Of a DNA stretch of 52,372 nt, positions 8,178-15,405 are shown piece after piece (the stretch's first letter is position 1; every line of letters begins with the position of its first letter). Origin of the DNA: an uncultured Atopostipes sp. (GTDB lineage Bacteria > Bacillota > Bacilli > Lactobacillales > Carnobacteriaceae_A). Made by a program: the position numbers and the translations under genes. The notes beneath the pieces are model-generated. The model saw only the letters and a program-made list of their open reading frames with translations. It was not told the DNA's origin and made no database searches. The stretch spans positions 1 to 52,372 of the forward strand of contig CAJUOQ010000013.1 in NCBI GenBank assembly GCA_910588235.1. Reading direction: 5' to 3'.

Positions 8178-8360
8178 TCAAACCATCTTTCTTTCTATAT
8201 CATTATTTTCTTCCACAAATACATGTTGTATCAAATTTTGATTGATCCGATCCCCCTTTTCTTTCATAAAGCCAATGCCTTTTCCCGTTACAACACACCT
8301 CCTTCCTTTGTTATCTCTCAGCAAAACAGCATTGTGACTAATTATATACAGCGCTTTCAA
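8178..8360 (-). CDS. CAT-only (PRD-less) BglG/LicT-type antiterminator
   Basis: This 60-residue protein aligns along its length with the RNA-binding CAT domain of BglG/LicT/SacY antiterminators. It starts MKALYIISHNAVLLRDNKG, with N10 of the RNA-binding surface, continues VVTGKGIGFMKEKGD, matching the VVxGxGxxF signature, and ends after the last CAT strand. The two PTS-regulation domains (PRD1, PRD2; about 220 residues) are absent, and a stop follows at once. The start is TTG with AGGAG 9 nt upstream. Isolated CAT domains of SacY and LicT bind RNA as dimers and are constitutively active, so this protein could keep the following EIIBC operon on, or be dosed by its own transcription. A degenerate remnant of a full gene is the alternative. 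Confidence 0.75.
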   Translation of the reverse strand: MKALYIISHNAVLLRDNKGRRCVVTGKGIGFMKEKGDRINQNLIQHVFVEENNDIERKMV

Positions 8361-8517
8361 AATTATTCACTCCTATACTTTTATATGCAATTATTTTAGC
8401 AATATTCAAAATGAGTCATTAATTTTAACGCGATAGTAAAGTATTGTGTCTTTCCAGCACCAATTAAGTCTTATAATCCTTATATTATATATAAATAATG
8501 ATTATGTCAACTGTAAA

Positions 8518-8546
8518 TTGATATTTTTCTCACATAAGCTTAATAA
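8518..8546 (+). promoter_or_regulatory. Promoter of the first XRE regulator gene
   Basis: TTGATA (8518-8523), a 17-bp spacer and TAATAA (8541-8546) precede the ATG at 8569. An AAGGTGAG ribosome binding site lies between. The box matches are good, but no start site is known. Confidence 0.5.
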
Positions 8547-8568
8547 TATACAAAAAAGGTGAGAATAT

Positions 8569-8898
8569 ATGGCAAATAAAACTTTGAACCAACAAATTGC
8601 TGCACAGATTATAAGGTTGAGAAAAGAACAAGGACTGACTCAAGAAGAACTAGCTGAAAAAGCTGGCACTGACTTTTCATACATTGGAAGAATCGAAAGA
8701 AATCAAGTAAATTTTAGCGTTCATACAGTAGATAAAATAATTACCGCTCTAGAAGTTACTCCAGCAGAATTCTTTGAATTTCTAAAATTAGAGGATTCAA
8801 CCTCTGAAATATTTGAACTCCTCGTAGAAATCAACACTTCAGAAAAACGTGATATTCTTCTAAATATGATCAAAGATATGCTTAAATTAACTAAATGA
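8569..8898 (+). CDS. XRE-family HTH regulator
   Basis: This 109-residue cytoplasmic protein has a single Cro/C1-type helix-turn-helix at about residues 12-66 (IIRLRKEQGLTQEELAEKAG followed by TDFSYIGRIERNQVNFS). A helical tail of about 35 residues may mediate dimerisation. The layout resembles small controller or phage-type repressors. It is monocistronic, with its own promoter and a downstream hairpin. No palindromic target is obvious beside it. Its proximity to the CRISPR-Cas and mobile-element island suggests an accessory-region regulator, but the target is unknown. Confidence 0.85.
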   Translation: MANKTLNQQIAAQIIRLRKEQGLTQEELAEKAGTDFSYIGRIERNQVNFSVHTVDKIITALEVTPAEFFEFLKLEDSTSEIFELLVEINTSEKRDILLNMIKDMLKLTK

Positions 8899-8918
8899 AA
8901 TCATAATACTTTTATTGA

Positions 8919-8947
8919 AACTCAAGTTTGTTTATCGAACTTGAGTT
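8919..8947 (+). terminator. Terminator hairpin after the XRE gene
   Basis: AACTCAAGTT (8919-8928) and AACTTGAGTT (8938-8947) form a perfect 10-bp stem with a 9-nt loop, followed by an AT-rich tail. It sits 20 bp past the stop codon. Confidence 0.65.
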
Positions 8948-9043
8948 ATTTATTATCGTAAAAACTAGCCAGTACATCAAATCGCTCCTCATAAAACCGA
9001 CTCGTTTTATGCGTTTATTGCATAGAACACAGTATGCGTAAAC

Positions 9044-9066
9044 CGAATATCGTAAAATGATATTCG
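9044..9066. promoter_or_regulatory. Inverted repeat overlapping the ribosome binding region of the second XRE gene
   Basis: CGAATAT (9044-9050) and ATATTCG (9060-9066) flank 9 nt and end just before the GAGGTGG ribosome binding site of the gene at 9079. It may be an autoregulatory operator or a small RNA hairpin near the ribosome site. Function is inferred from position only. Confidence 0.4.
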
Positions 9067-9078
9067 AGGTGGTTTTTT

Positions 9079-9312
9079 ATGTACCCTAGAATCCGAAATT
9101 TACGTGAAGACAAAGATTTAACCCAAGGTGAGTTAGCCAAACTTTTAAATGTTAGTCAAACAACATACTCTCGTTATGAATCTGGCGCTCTTGATATACC
9201 TAGCCGAAGTTTGATTAAATTAGCTGAGTATTATTCGACAAGCGTTGACTACCTATTAGGTATAACAAACTCTGATAAAGCGTATCCAAAAAATAGTAAT
9301 AAAGATAACTAA
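9079..9312 (+). CDS. Small XRE-family HTH regulator
   Basis: This 77-residue protein is almost only a Cro/C1 helix-turn-helix: MYPRIRNLREDKDLTQGELA, LLNVSQTTYSRYESGALDIP, then the YYSTSVDYLLGIT recognition and turn segments common in phage-type repressors of Lactobacillales. ATG start with GAGGTGG upstream. An inverted repeat just before the ribosome binding site could be its operator. It stands alone between the first XRE gene and the left copy of the duplicated segment that flanks CRISPR-Cas. Target unknown. Confidence 0.85.
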   Translation: MYPRIRNLREDKDLTQGELAKLLNVSQTTYSRYESGALDIPSRSLIKLAEYYSTSVDYLLGITNSDKAYPKNSNKDN

Positions 9313-9412
9313 TTAAGGGCTGTAAAGTTCATCTACTATTATGTTATGCTATTTTCGCATAAATGTCAATATGCAAAAATCGACTAAACATATTTCTTTA
9401 ACTATTTTCTCT

Positions 9413-9741
9413 ATAAAACACATAAACAGACCATAGATAGTAACGTTTAAACCTAAGCAGTTACTATCTATGGTCTGTTTTTATGTATTCCGATATTCCA
9501 ATTATTTAGTATACTTTCCGAACAGCTTATGACTTCAACTTCTCTTTCTCAACCACAAACATCGGTTCTATGTGAGGATCTTTGATTAAATATCGTTCAT
9601 GATACTCATTAAGTCTGTACAGATTATAGACGATTCCTGGCCCATCATAACCCGTTAAGTAATCATCGATGGTATTGCCCTGTTCTATCAGAAATAACTC
9701 ACAGTCGATTAAAATACTATTCTGAATCTTATCTCTTTTAG
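9413..9741. repeat. Left copy of the ~330-bp direct repeat flanking CRISPR-Cas
   Basis: This segment recurs in the same orientation at 20940-21267, beyond the cas3 gene, with roughly nine in ten bases the same by eye. It contains a long hairpin and the 3' half of the unknown gene at 9527-10003. Similarity ends sharply at CTCTTTTAG inside that gene. The pair brackets about 11 kb containing the whole CRISPR-Cas locus. Confidence 0.85.
9424..9480. terminator. Long perfect hairpin, likely bidirectional terminator
   Basis: A 21-bp perfect inverted repeat (9424-9444 with 9460-9480) has a 15-nt loop and T-rich flanks on both strands. It lies between the rightward XRE gene and the leftward 158-residue gene, so it could end transcription from both sides. 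A copy with a less perfect stem is at 20951-21006. Confidence 0.75.
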
Positions 9742-10003
9742 ACTCTACATCACTCTCATTCAACTTACGAACTAAATCTTCAAAATATTCTTGAGATCCA
9801 AGCGCAAACTGCTTATAGTCTTCCAGCAACTTCTCAGAATCAATCCCACACTCCGAAAACTTACTCGGTTCAGATTCATTCGCTTCCAACTTCCTAAAAG
9901 TCCCCATGCAGTATGCATAATCCATAGTAAACACAACTTCGACCGAATCATTCCACAGCTGACTAACCAAGTCCTCCAACAAAACCATTTGTTTGTAGTT
10001 CAT
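9527..10003 (-). CDS. Unknown 158-residue protein, partly duplicated beyond cas3
   Basis: I do not recognise this family. The protein is acidic and hydrophilic with no signal peptide or membrane segment. It begins MNYKQMVLLEDLVSQLWNDS and has a conserved-looking C-terminal half including ILIDCELFLIEQGNTIDDYL and NLYRLNEYHERYLI. The ATG start has AAGAAGGAA about 7 nt upstream, and a strong hairpin follows the stop. The last 70 or so residues recur, nearly unchanged, in a truncated copy at 21053-21283. Substitutions between the copies are mostly conservative (for example TGYDGPG against MGYDGPG, PMFVVEK against PLFLVEK), so both may once have been selected as protein. Confidence 0.65.
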   Translation of the reverse strand: MNYKQMVLLEDLVSQLWNDSVEVVFTMDYAYCMGTFRKLEANESEPSKFSECGIDSEKLLEDYKQFALGSQEYFEDLVRKLNESDVESKRDKIQNSILIDCELFLIEQGNTIDDYLTGYDGPGIVYNLYRLNEYHERYLIKDPHIEPMFVVEKEKLKS

Positions 10004-10252
10004 AGCAATTCCTTCTTTCTAAATAAATAATAGCCCTTCAATAACTTCATGCATTAAATAGGTAACTCCAAAGGTTCTATGAAAAATAAATGTATAGAAC
10101 ATCAATAAAGCTAATATAACATTGTTTCCAAAGAACAGCCGCCATGAGAGGGAGGTGGAACTTAAACACATTCTGAACTTTTTAAATTAATCCATTTTAT
10201 TAATGAAAAACAAAAATTTTGGAATTACTTAAAATATAAAGGGGGATATAAA

Positions 10253-10333
10253 ATGAGTAGAAACTGGATATGAATTATCCTCTCCTTTGTCATAATCGCC
10301 TATAGTTTATATCGTATTAATAAAAAAGACTGA
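10253..10333 (+). pseudogene. Small membrane-peptide ORF with an in-frame TGA
   Basis: A strong AAAGGGGG ribosome binding site precedes an ATG at 10253. The frame reads MSRNWI, then TGA at 10271-10273, then IILSFVIIAYSLYRINKKD and a second TGA. With tryptophan at the first TGA it would be a 26-residue single-pass membrane peptide with a charged tail. It is probably a small gene broken by one TGG-to-TGA change. The remainder of the gap 10004-10385 shows nothing else that I recognise. Confidence 0.4.
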
Positions 10334-10385
10334 TGTATTTGCCTAAAGAAAATAAACCAGCTGCACAAATAGAAGCTAATAAATG

Positions 10386-11083
10386 GGATCACCCCGCGTA
10401 GGCGGGAAAGACATACCGCCAGCCATAATATAAAAGGCTTGTTTAGGATCACCCCCGCGTATGCGGGAAAGACTTTAAATTCAATTACCACTTCAAACAT
10501 TGTTGGGGATCACCCCCGCGTATGCGGGAAAGACTTCATCTGTAACCTCCGTAAAGGTGGTGGCTGGGGATCACCCCCGCGTATGCGGGAAAGACACGGT
10601 AACTAGTGGCCGTGGAGGGATTACTCAGGGATCACCCCCGCGTATGCGGGAAAGACATAATTATGCAAAAGGCCGAGCGAAAGCTACAGGGATCACCCCC
10701 GCGTATGCGGGAAAGACTAGATGAATTAGGTACAGCAGTTCAAAATGTTGGGATCACCCCCGCGTATGCGGGAAAGACTTCCTTCAGCACCTCTTATAGT
10801 TATTTTGTACGGGATCACCCCCGCGTATGCGGGAAAGACCCGATATTGAGATGGCGATTGATGATATTGAGGGGATCACCCCCGCGTATGCGGGAAAGAC
10901 TATTCTACATGGTAAAGGAAGAAACGGGAAAAGGGATCACCCCCGCGTATGCGGGAAAGACCGGTACCACCAGATGCACTAACAGTGAAGATAGGGATCA
11001 CCCCCGCGTATGCGGGAAAGACTTAGCAAGATGATAGGTATATCTAGCTCATTGGGGATCACCCCCGCGTATGCGGGAAAGAC
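10386..11083 (-). CRISPR. Type I-E CRISPR array, 12 repeats and 11 spacers
   Basis: Twelve copies of a 28-bp repeat alternate with eleven 33-bp spacers, a strict 61-bp period. Read on the minus strand the repeat starts GTCTTTCCCGC, has a CCCGC/GCGGG stem, and ends GGGTGATCC, like the type I-E repeats of lactic acid bacteria. Repeats begin on the plus strand at 10386, 10446, 10507, 10568, 10629, 10690, 10751, 10812, 10873, 10934, 10995 and 11056. The copy at 10386 is degenerate (one C missing, one T-to-G change), which marks the distal end. The leader end is therefore at the cas2 side and transcription is leftwards. Ten of eleven spacers begin with C next to the repeat, so the true repeat/spacer split may be 29/32. 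Confidence 0.97.
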
Positions 11084-11103
11084 ACTAAAGGATCCCTTTA
11101 AAA
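11084..11103 (-). other. Very short gap where the CRISPR leader should be
   Basis: Only 20 bp separate the stop of cas2-dnaQ from the first repeat. On the minus strand they read TTTTAAAGGGATCCTTTAGT, with a near-palindrome AAAGGGATCCTTT. No promoter is visible in it. Array transcription must come from the cas operon or from a promoter inside the end of the cas2 fusion gene. Confidence 0.6.
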
Positions 11104-12003
11104 TCAACCTTTACGATTCAGAACTTTAACAAATTCATTTACTTTAGTCGACAACTTATAAATTAGGTTTGCATCATCTAAGGCCCTATGAGATACTTTA
11201 TCATAAATTTCATAAGCTCGTAAAACATCCTCTAATTTATAAGAAGAGAGAAACATTTTTTCTTTTTTTACATAGGGTAATATATCAATTTTTTTATTGG
11301 TCAGTAACTCCATATCATATTTTTCAAGATAACGATTGAGAAATGCTAAATCAAAATTTATATTATAACCAACCATAGGTAAATCCCCAATGAATTTTAC
11401 AAATTCATTCAACACTTCTTTAACCTCTCGACCTTCTTCCCTCAAGAGTAATGTGTTGATACCTGTCAAGGTAGTAATTTCTTCTGGGAGCATCGAACTA
11501 TATTCAAGTAGGCGTTGAAAATTTTCCAACTTTCCATCCAATACTTTAACTGCTCCAATTTCAATTATATGATTCTCTTGACTACTTAATCCATCTGTTT
11601 CTATATCTATAACAATGTAATTTTTCGTTGCACTCATTTTTTGTTTAGGCGCATATTTTTTAGCTTTTCGAAAATTGGCTGCATTACTATATCCTCTTTC
11701 TAAAGGCTTTCTGTTTTCTTCTTCATCTTTTGGTATCATAACCAACGGGATGCCATCATAAGATATATTTTGTCGATGTGTTCGATAAGTTTCAAATTGA
11801 TAGCCTAATTCATTACGGTTTGCGTAGGACATAGTTGCTTCTCCTGAACCCACGCTTTGTTTAATTCTTTCCCATAATTGTTCCCTCACACGAGTGTTAA
11901 AATTACCTACATAAACACCCGTAGCAATTTCTTGCATCCATTTAGTTAGGTCCCCTCTTAAAGAAGGTGGGACTTTTGAAAGAGTCACGACTGTCATAAC
12001 CAT
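11104..12003 (-). CDS. cas2: Cas2-DnaQ fusion (type I-E adaptation)
   Basis: This 299-residue protein joins a Cas2e domain (about residues 1-95, VVTLSKVPPSLRGDLTKWM and GVYVGNFNTRVREQLW) through a basic linker to a DEDDh 3'-5' exonuclease domain (about 127-295). All exonuclease residues are present: D133 and E135 in VIDIETDG, D218 in YNINFDLAFLN, H272 and D277 in SHRALDDA. Such fusions are known in type I-E systems of Streptococcus thermophilus, where the DnaQ-like domain trims prespacers before integration by Cas1-Cas2. ATG start with AAAGAGG upstream; the second methionine is an alternative. It is the last gene of the cas operon, and its 3' end abuts the array, so leader function may overlap coding sequence. 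Confidence 0.93.
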   Translation of the reverse strand: MVMTVVTLSKVPPSLRGDLTKWMQEIATGVYVGNFNTRVREQLWERIKQSVGSGEATMSYANRNELGYQFETYRTHRQNISYDGIPLVMIPKDEEENRKPLERGYSNAANFRKAKKYAPKQKMSATKNYIVIDIETDGLSSQENHIIEIGAVKVLDGKLENFQRLLEYSSMLPEEITTLTGINTLLLREEGREVKEVLNEFVKFIGDLPMVGYNINFDLAFLNRYLEKYDMELLTNKKIDILPYVKKEKMFLSSYKLEDVLRAYEIYDKVSHRALDDANLIYKLSTKVNEFVKVLNRKG

Positions 12004-12019
12004 ATCAATAACCTCTTTC

Positions 12020-12967
12020 TTATTTAGTTAAATCAGATTCACTATAATTTATCCCCTGTTCAAGAATCCCCTCTTTGTCATCCCATAAATTTACTAAATC
12101 AGCTTCTACTTGATCTTCTTCGCTCACATCCAATAAATTTTGAATATCCTGAACAGCTTTTTTAATCAATTTTCCATCATAAAAGGCGTCACGCATTTTA
12201 AGGCGAGTAATTTGGCCAATATCATCCTCTGTATCTGCTTTCGAAGCCACTTCAAAAGCAATTGGGATACTGTTTTGTGATTTATATAAATCTGCAATAT
12301 CATAAACAAAGGATAATTCGTGATTAACATGAATAAATCCAAGGCCCGGTGCTAAACCTAAGGCTGTAATAACGCTATACACTAAGCCATACAAGGAAAC
12401 ATTTGCAGACGATAGTGCTTGATTGATTGGCGTGCTACTTTCAAAATCATTCGCATTATATTTTCTCCCGGTCCACTCAACATCATATTTCTTAGCATAA
12501 TTTCTGTATGTTTTACGGACTCTAGAACCTTCGCGTCCTCGTAATTGTTGCATTGTCGATGTGGATACATCTTCTTTAGGAAACCTGATCTGATACATTT
12601 TCCTAGCAACCGCCAATCGACTTCTTTGGTTTGAAATTAAATTCGCTTGTTTTTCAAGCAAACGGCTTGATTTAGTTAGAGCTCGTCCATGTGCATACAA
12701 TCGGACACCACGCTCTCCCACCCATAAAATGCTTGTACCTGTGTCACCAATTAATTCCATTGCACGGTGTGTAATTTCTGTACCTGGTCCTAACATCAAA
12801 ACACTTGTCATAGCAGCTGGTATTCGGACAATTCCTCTTTCATCAGTAACAGTTATTGCGCTATCTTGTCGATTGACTTTCGCATGTTCAACATAGATAA
12901 AACTGATTCGGTCACTAATTCTTGGCAATTCAATCAAATTTGTCTTTTTGGCATTGGGTTTTGTCAT
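12020..12967 (-). CDS. cas1: Cas1, type I-E integrase
   Basis: This 315-residue protein is the metal-dependent spacer integrase that works with Cas2. Family features include LPRISDRISFIYVEHAKVNR at the N-terminus, the acidic metal ligand in LRGREGSRVRKTYR, and the catalytic His/Asp segment in GFIHVNHELSFVYDIADLYK. The length is normal for Cas1e. Its ATG follows the cas6e stop by one base, with GGAGG inside the end of cas6e, so translation is coupled. All metal-ligand regions look intact, so adaptation is expected to be functional. Confidence 0.95.
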   Translation of the reverse strand: MTKPNAKKTNLIELPRISDRISFIYVEHAKVNRQDSAITVTDERGIVRIPAAMTSVLMLGPGTEITHRAMELIGDTGTSILWVGERGVRLYAHGRALTKSSRLLEKQANLISNQRSRLAVARKMYQIRFPKEDVSTSTMQQLRGREGSRVRKTYRNYAKKYDVEWTGRKYNANDFESSTPINQALSSANVSLYGLVYSVITALGLAPGLGFIHVNHELSFVYDIADLYKSQNSIPIAFEVASKADTEDDIGQITRLKMRDAFYDGKLIKKAVQDIQNLLDVSEEDQVEADLVNLWDDKEGILEQGINYSESDLTK

Positions 12968-12968
12968 G

Positions 12969-13607
12969 TTATCCCTCCGGTATAACCGTTAATAAGCCAA
13001 ATCCATAAGCTTTCTTTTTCCCAAATCCAGTAACTAAAATTTCTTTAAACTTTGTTAAATCAGAGATTTTGAGTATCCCTTCGTATGTAACAGAGGCTAC
13101 TTTTAATTCTTTTCCTCTTCTTTTAAGAATTTCAAATCCTTTATTAACAATAATGAATTCATCCTCCTCTATAAAAAAACCATTTTTATCTGAACGATCT
13201 AGTAAAAATTTTCTTTGTTGTTCGTCCGTTACTAGCGGAATAATACGGCCACGTTTACCAGAAGCCTTCCCGCTACTTAAAGATTTGATTGGATTTAATT
13301 TCACTCGAAACCTCAAACGATCATCATCCTCTAAATGGTTTAACAATCGGTTGTAATCTTTACTTTCTGCACTTCCTGACACACCATATGTTTCAAGCTT
13401 TACCAAATTAGGTTTATCTGAACTCACTAAGAGCAAATATTGTTCTCCTTGTAGATAATCTACACGCCATAATTTTCGAGATCGTTTATTTTTATTTATT
13501 TCATCTGGAAAGCTTTCTTCCACCCAATGATGATAGGCGCCTAAGTGGTTAAGATCTTTAATTTTCTTTCTGTTTTCAGTATCAATTTTTACACGTGATA
13601 AATACAT
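12969..13607 (-). CDS. cas6e: Cas6e (CasE) crRNA endoribonuclease
   Basis: This protein of about 212 residues processes the pre-crRNA at the repeat hairpin and stays in Cascade. It begins MYLSRVKIDTENRKK, the usual Cas6e start, with Y25/H26/H27 in HLGAYHHWVEESFPDE holding the probable catalytic His, and ends with the glycine-rich loop GFGKKKAYGFGLLTVIP. The frame is open 18 codons further up, into cas5e, but the ATG at 13607 with AGGAGG upstream and the family-like N-terminus is preferred. It lies between cas5e and cas1 in the standard order. Confidence 0.93.
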   Translation of the reverse strand: MYLSRVKIDTENRKKIKDLNHLGAYHHWVEESFPDEINKNKRSRKLWRVDYLQGEQYLLLVSSDKPNLVKLETYGVSGSAESKDYNRLLNHLEDDDRLRFRVKLNPIKSLSSGKASGKRGRIIPLVTDEQQRKFLLDRSDKNGFFIEEDEFIIVNKGFEILKRRGKELKVASVTYEGILKISDLTKFKEILVTGFGKKKAYGFGLLTVIPEG

Positions 13608-13626
13608 AGAGATAGATACCTCCTGT

Positions 13627-14331
13627 TTAAAATCCATCAAAAGCATTATGTTCTTCAACAATCTTATGGTCGATCACTGAAATATACTTTCGTTTAACCG
13701 GTCGAAATTCATGTTTCCTTTCTTTTTGTGAAAAAGAGACCACTCGATCTCTGGTTAAAATACTTGAACCTTGATTGATTAAATCTGCATCCGCATAAAT
13801 AGCCAACTTTTCCACATTGTTTTTTCTCTTATACCAAGGTGCAGCTTGCCATTCTAACTTTTCTAAACTTTTCATGACCCCTTCATTTGTAGTCCCAATA
13901 AAAAAATCAGCAGTCAAAGGATTTGAACGACGGCCTAAAAATGGTTGATAATAAGGACGTTTCAACGCATCTTCAATTTCATCCATCCATTTTTTATCCT
14001 CATGACCAAAAGCAACTGTAAACACTGCATCTTGAAGATAATAACGATTTGTAACATATGGATGTTTAAAAGGGATGCCTTTTTTATTGTATCTTCGAGC
14101 AAGCTGATAATCATGAAGCAATTCTCCAGTTTGATCAACTCGAACAGCAAAATCTAATTGATTCAATCGTTGATTCCCTTCATCATCGTCTCTGCCAAAA
14201 CCAAAAGAAGCTGAAATAAGTCCAATTACACCGCTCTTTGATGGGTAACGATCTGTATAGCGTGTTTCAAATTTTGAATTTGTGCCCCAAGATTGAAGTG
14301 GTCCTGCAAATTTCAATAAGATAGTCTGCAT
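13627..14331 (-). CDS. cas5e: Cas5e (CasD) Cascade subunit
   Basis: This 234-residue RAMP protein caps the 5' handle of the crRNA in Cascade. It starts MQTILLKFAGPLQSWGTNSK, a characteristic Cas5 N-terminus, continues RYTDRYPSKSGVIGLISASF, and has PLTADFFIGT in the centre, all typical of the family. ATG start with AGGAGG about 7 nt upstream. It lies 12 bp downstream of cas7e. No sign of decay. Confidence 0.94.
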   Translation of the reverse strand: MQTILLKFAGPLQSWGTNSKFETRYTDRYPSKSGVIGLISASFGFGRDDDEGNQRLNQLDFAVRVDQTGELLHDYQLARRYNKKGIPFKHPYVTNRYYLQDAVFTVAFGHEDKKWMDEIEDALKRPYYQPFLGRRSNPLTADFFIGTTNEGVMKSLEKLEWQAAPWYKRKNNVEKLAIYADADLINQGSSILTRDRVVSFSQKERKHEFRPVKRKYISVIDHKIVEEHNAFDGF

Positions 14332-14343
14332 TAAGAATCCTCC

Positions 14344-15405
14344 TTACGTATCGCTCAAAATATCTGTTAACTCTTGCTCAAACGCTTCAAGTAGACGTGG
14401 GAATGTCTCTTGTGCGGCTCCGATATTTTCCAAATTAACAGCTAAAGTAAAATAAGGATCTTCTACCCATTTACTCACTTCTGTAAATTCATCAGCTAAT
14501 CTTTCAATTGATTCATCGACATATCCTTGATTTGATTGAACAGGTTTTTCAAAGGCACTCACTAAATTAACTGGTCGATCTGGTCGTACAGTAATCAACA
14601 AAGCTTGTGGAAGAGTTTGGTTTGCAAAAGTATTCGATTTCCCAGTCGGCATTGACTTGACAAAAGCTTCAATAAATAATTTCAAAGCCGATACAGCCGC
14701 TTCAGAATTTTTTATTTGATTCATAAACTCATGGACAGCAACATTCGCATAGCGATATAAAGTCGATGAATTGTATTCTATTGTCCCAAGCATTCCAGCA
14801 CCCGCATTATTTGAAGAAGAAAAATCATCAATTGCCGTGAAGTAATCAAACTCCGTCTGCACAGCATGAGTAGATAGAGCATGAGCTACTTGGCTTGATG
14901 CATCTTCATTAAGTTTAGGATCATCGGCCACCATACGGCCAAATAAAGCAATATCTATCGCTGGATTGTCTTGGATAATTTCTTGAAGATCAGATTTTTT
15001 ATTGAGTTTATCAATGGCTGCCTGAGCTAAACCAGACGCTTGTTGTGAACCAATAAAGAATAAAGCAGATGTTTTGTTTTCTTTATTACTATTCACGCCA
15101 GCACTTTTTAATGTTTTCTTAGCCATGGATAAAGCTTCTTCTGAATCGATAGTCTCGTCAATTTCTCTAATTTTTCCAGCTACATAACGTGGAATTTCTA
15201 AGCTACGAATACCAACGTTCGTCTGATTGCCATATTCTAAAAAGTAGGTACGGATTGCTTTTTTCCATGCCTGAGAACTGACCCGCGCCCGTGTAGCCCC
15301 TCCATATTGAGCGGTTTTAGGACTTCCTATATCATCCCGATTAATATTCGATGGTGGCACTGTTTGAATAGTATGTATATCAAGATAAATATTATTATTC
15401 TTCAT
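14344..15405 (-). CDS. cas7e: Cas7e (CasC) Cascade backbone
   Basis: This 353-residue protein forms the six-subunit filament along the crRNA. Family motifs are clear: NRDDIGSPKTAQYGG and ATRARVSSQAWKKAIRTYF near the N-terminus, QTEFDYFTAIDDF near residue 188, and PTGKSNTFANQTLPQALLIT near residue 252. It overlaps the end of cse2 by 11 bp, so translation is coupled, and leads into cas5e after 12 bp. Normal length and no frameshift. Confidence 0.95.
   Translation of the reverse strand: MKNNNIYLDIHTIQTVPPSNINRDDIGSPKTAQYGGATRARVSSQAWKKAIRTYFLEYGNQTNVGIRSLEIPRYVAGKIREIDETIDSEEALSMAKKTLKSAGVNSNKENKTSALFFIGSQQASGLAQAAIDKLNKKSDLQEIIQDNPAIDIALFGRMVADDPKLNEDASSQVAHALSTHAVQTEFDYFTAIDDFSSSNNAGAGMLGTIEYNSSTLYRYANVAVHEFMNQIKNSEAAVSALKLFIEAFVKSMPTGKSNTFANQTLPQALLITVRPDRPVNLVSAFEKPVQSNQGYVDESIERLADEFTEVSKWVEDPYFTLAVNLENIGAAQETFPRLLEAFEQELTDILSDT

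Noticed and set aside
8347..8361. cre-like TTGAAAGCGCTGTAT over the CAT gene start
   Set aside because: It coincides with the start codon and first coding bases and misses the conserved C near the end of the consensus, so it is likely chance.
10300..11034. Several open frames across the CRISPR array on both strands, with repeated ITPAYAGKT or DHPRVCGKD motifs
   Set aside because: They are translations of the 28-bp repeat and spacers with a 61-bp period, not genes.
13608..13661. Longer Cas6e starting at 13661
   Set aside because: The extra 18 residues overlap cas5e and do not look like Cas6e. The family-typical MYLSRV start has its own AGGAGG.
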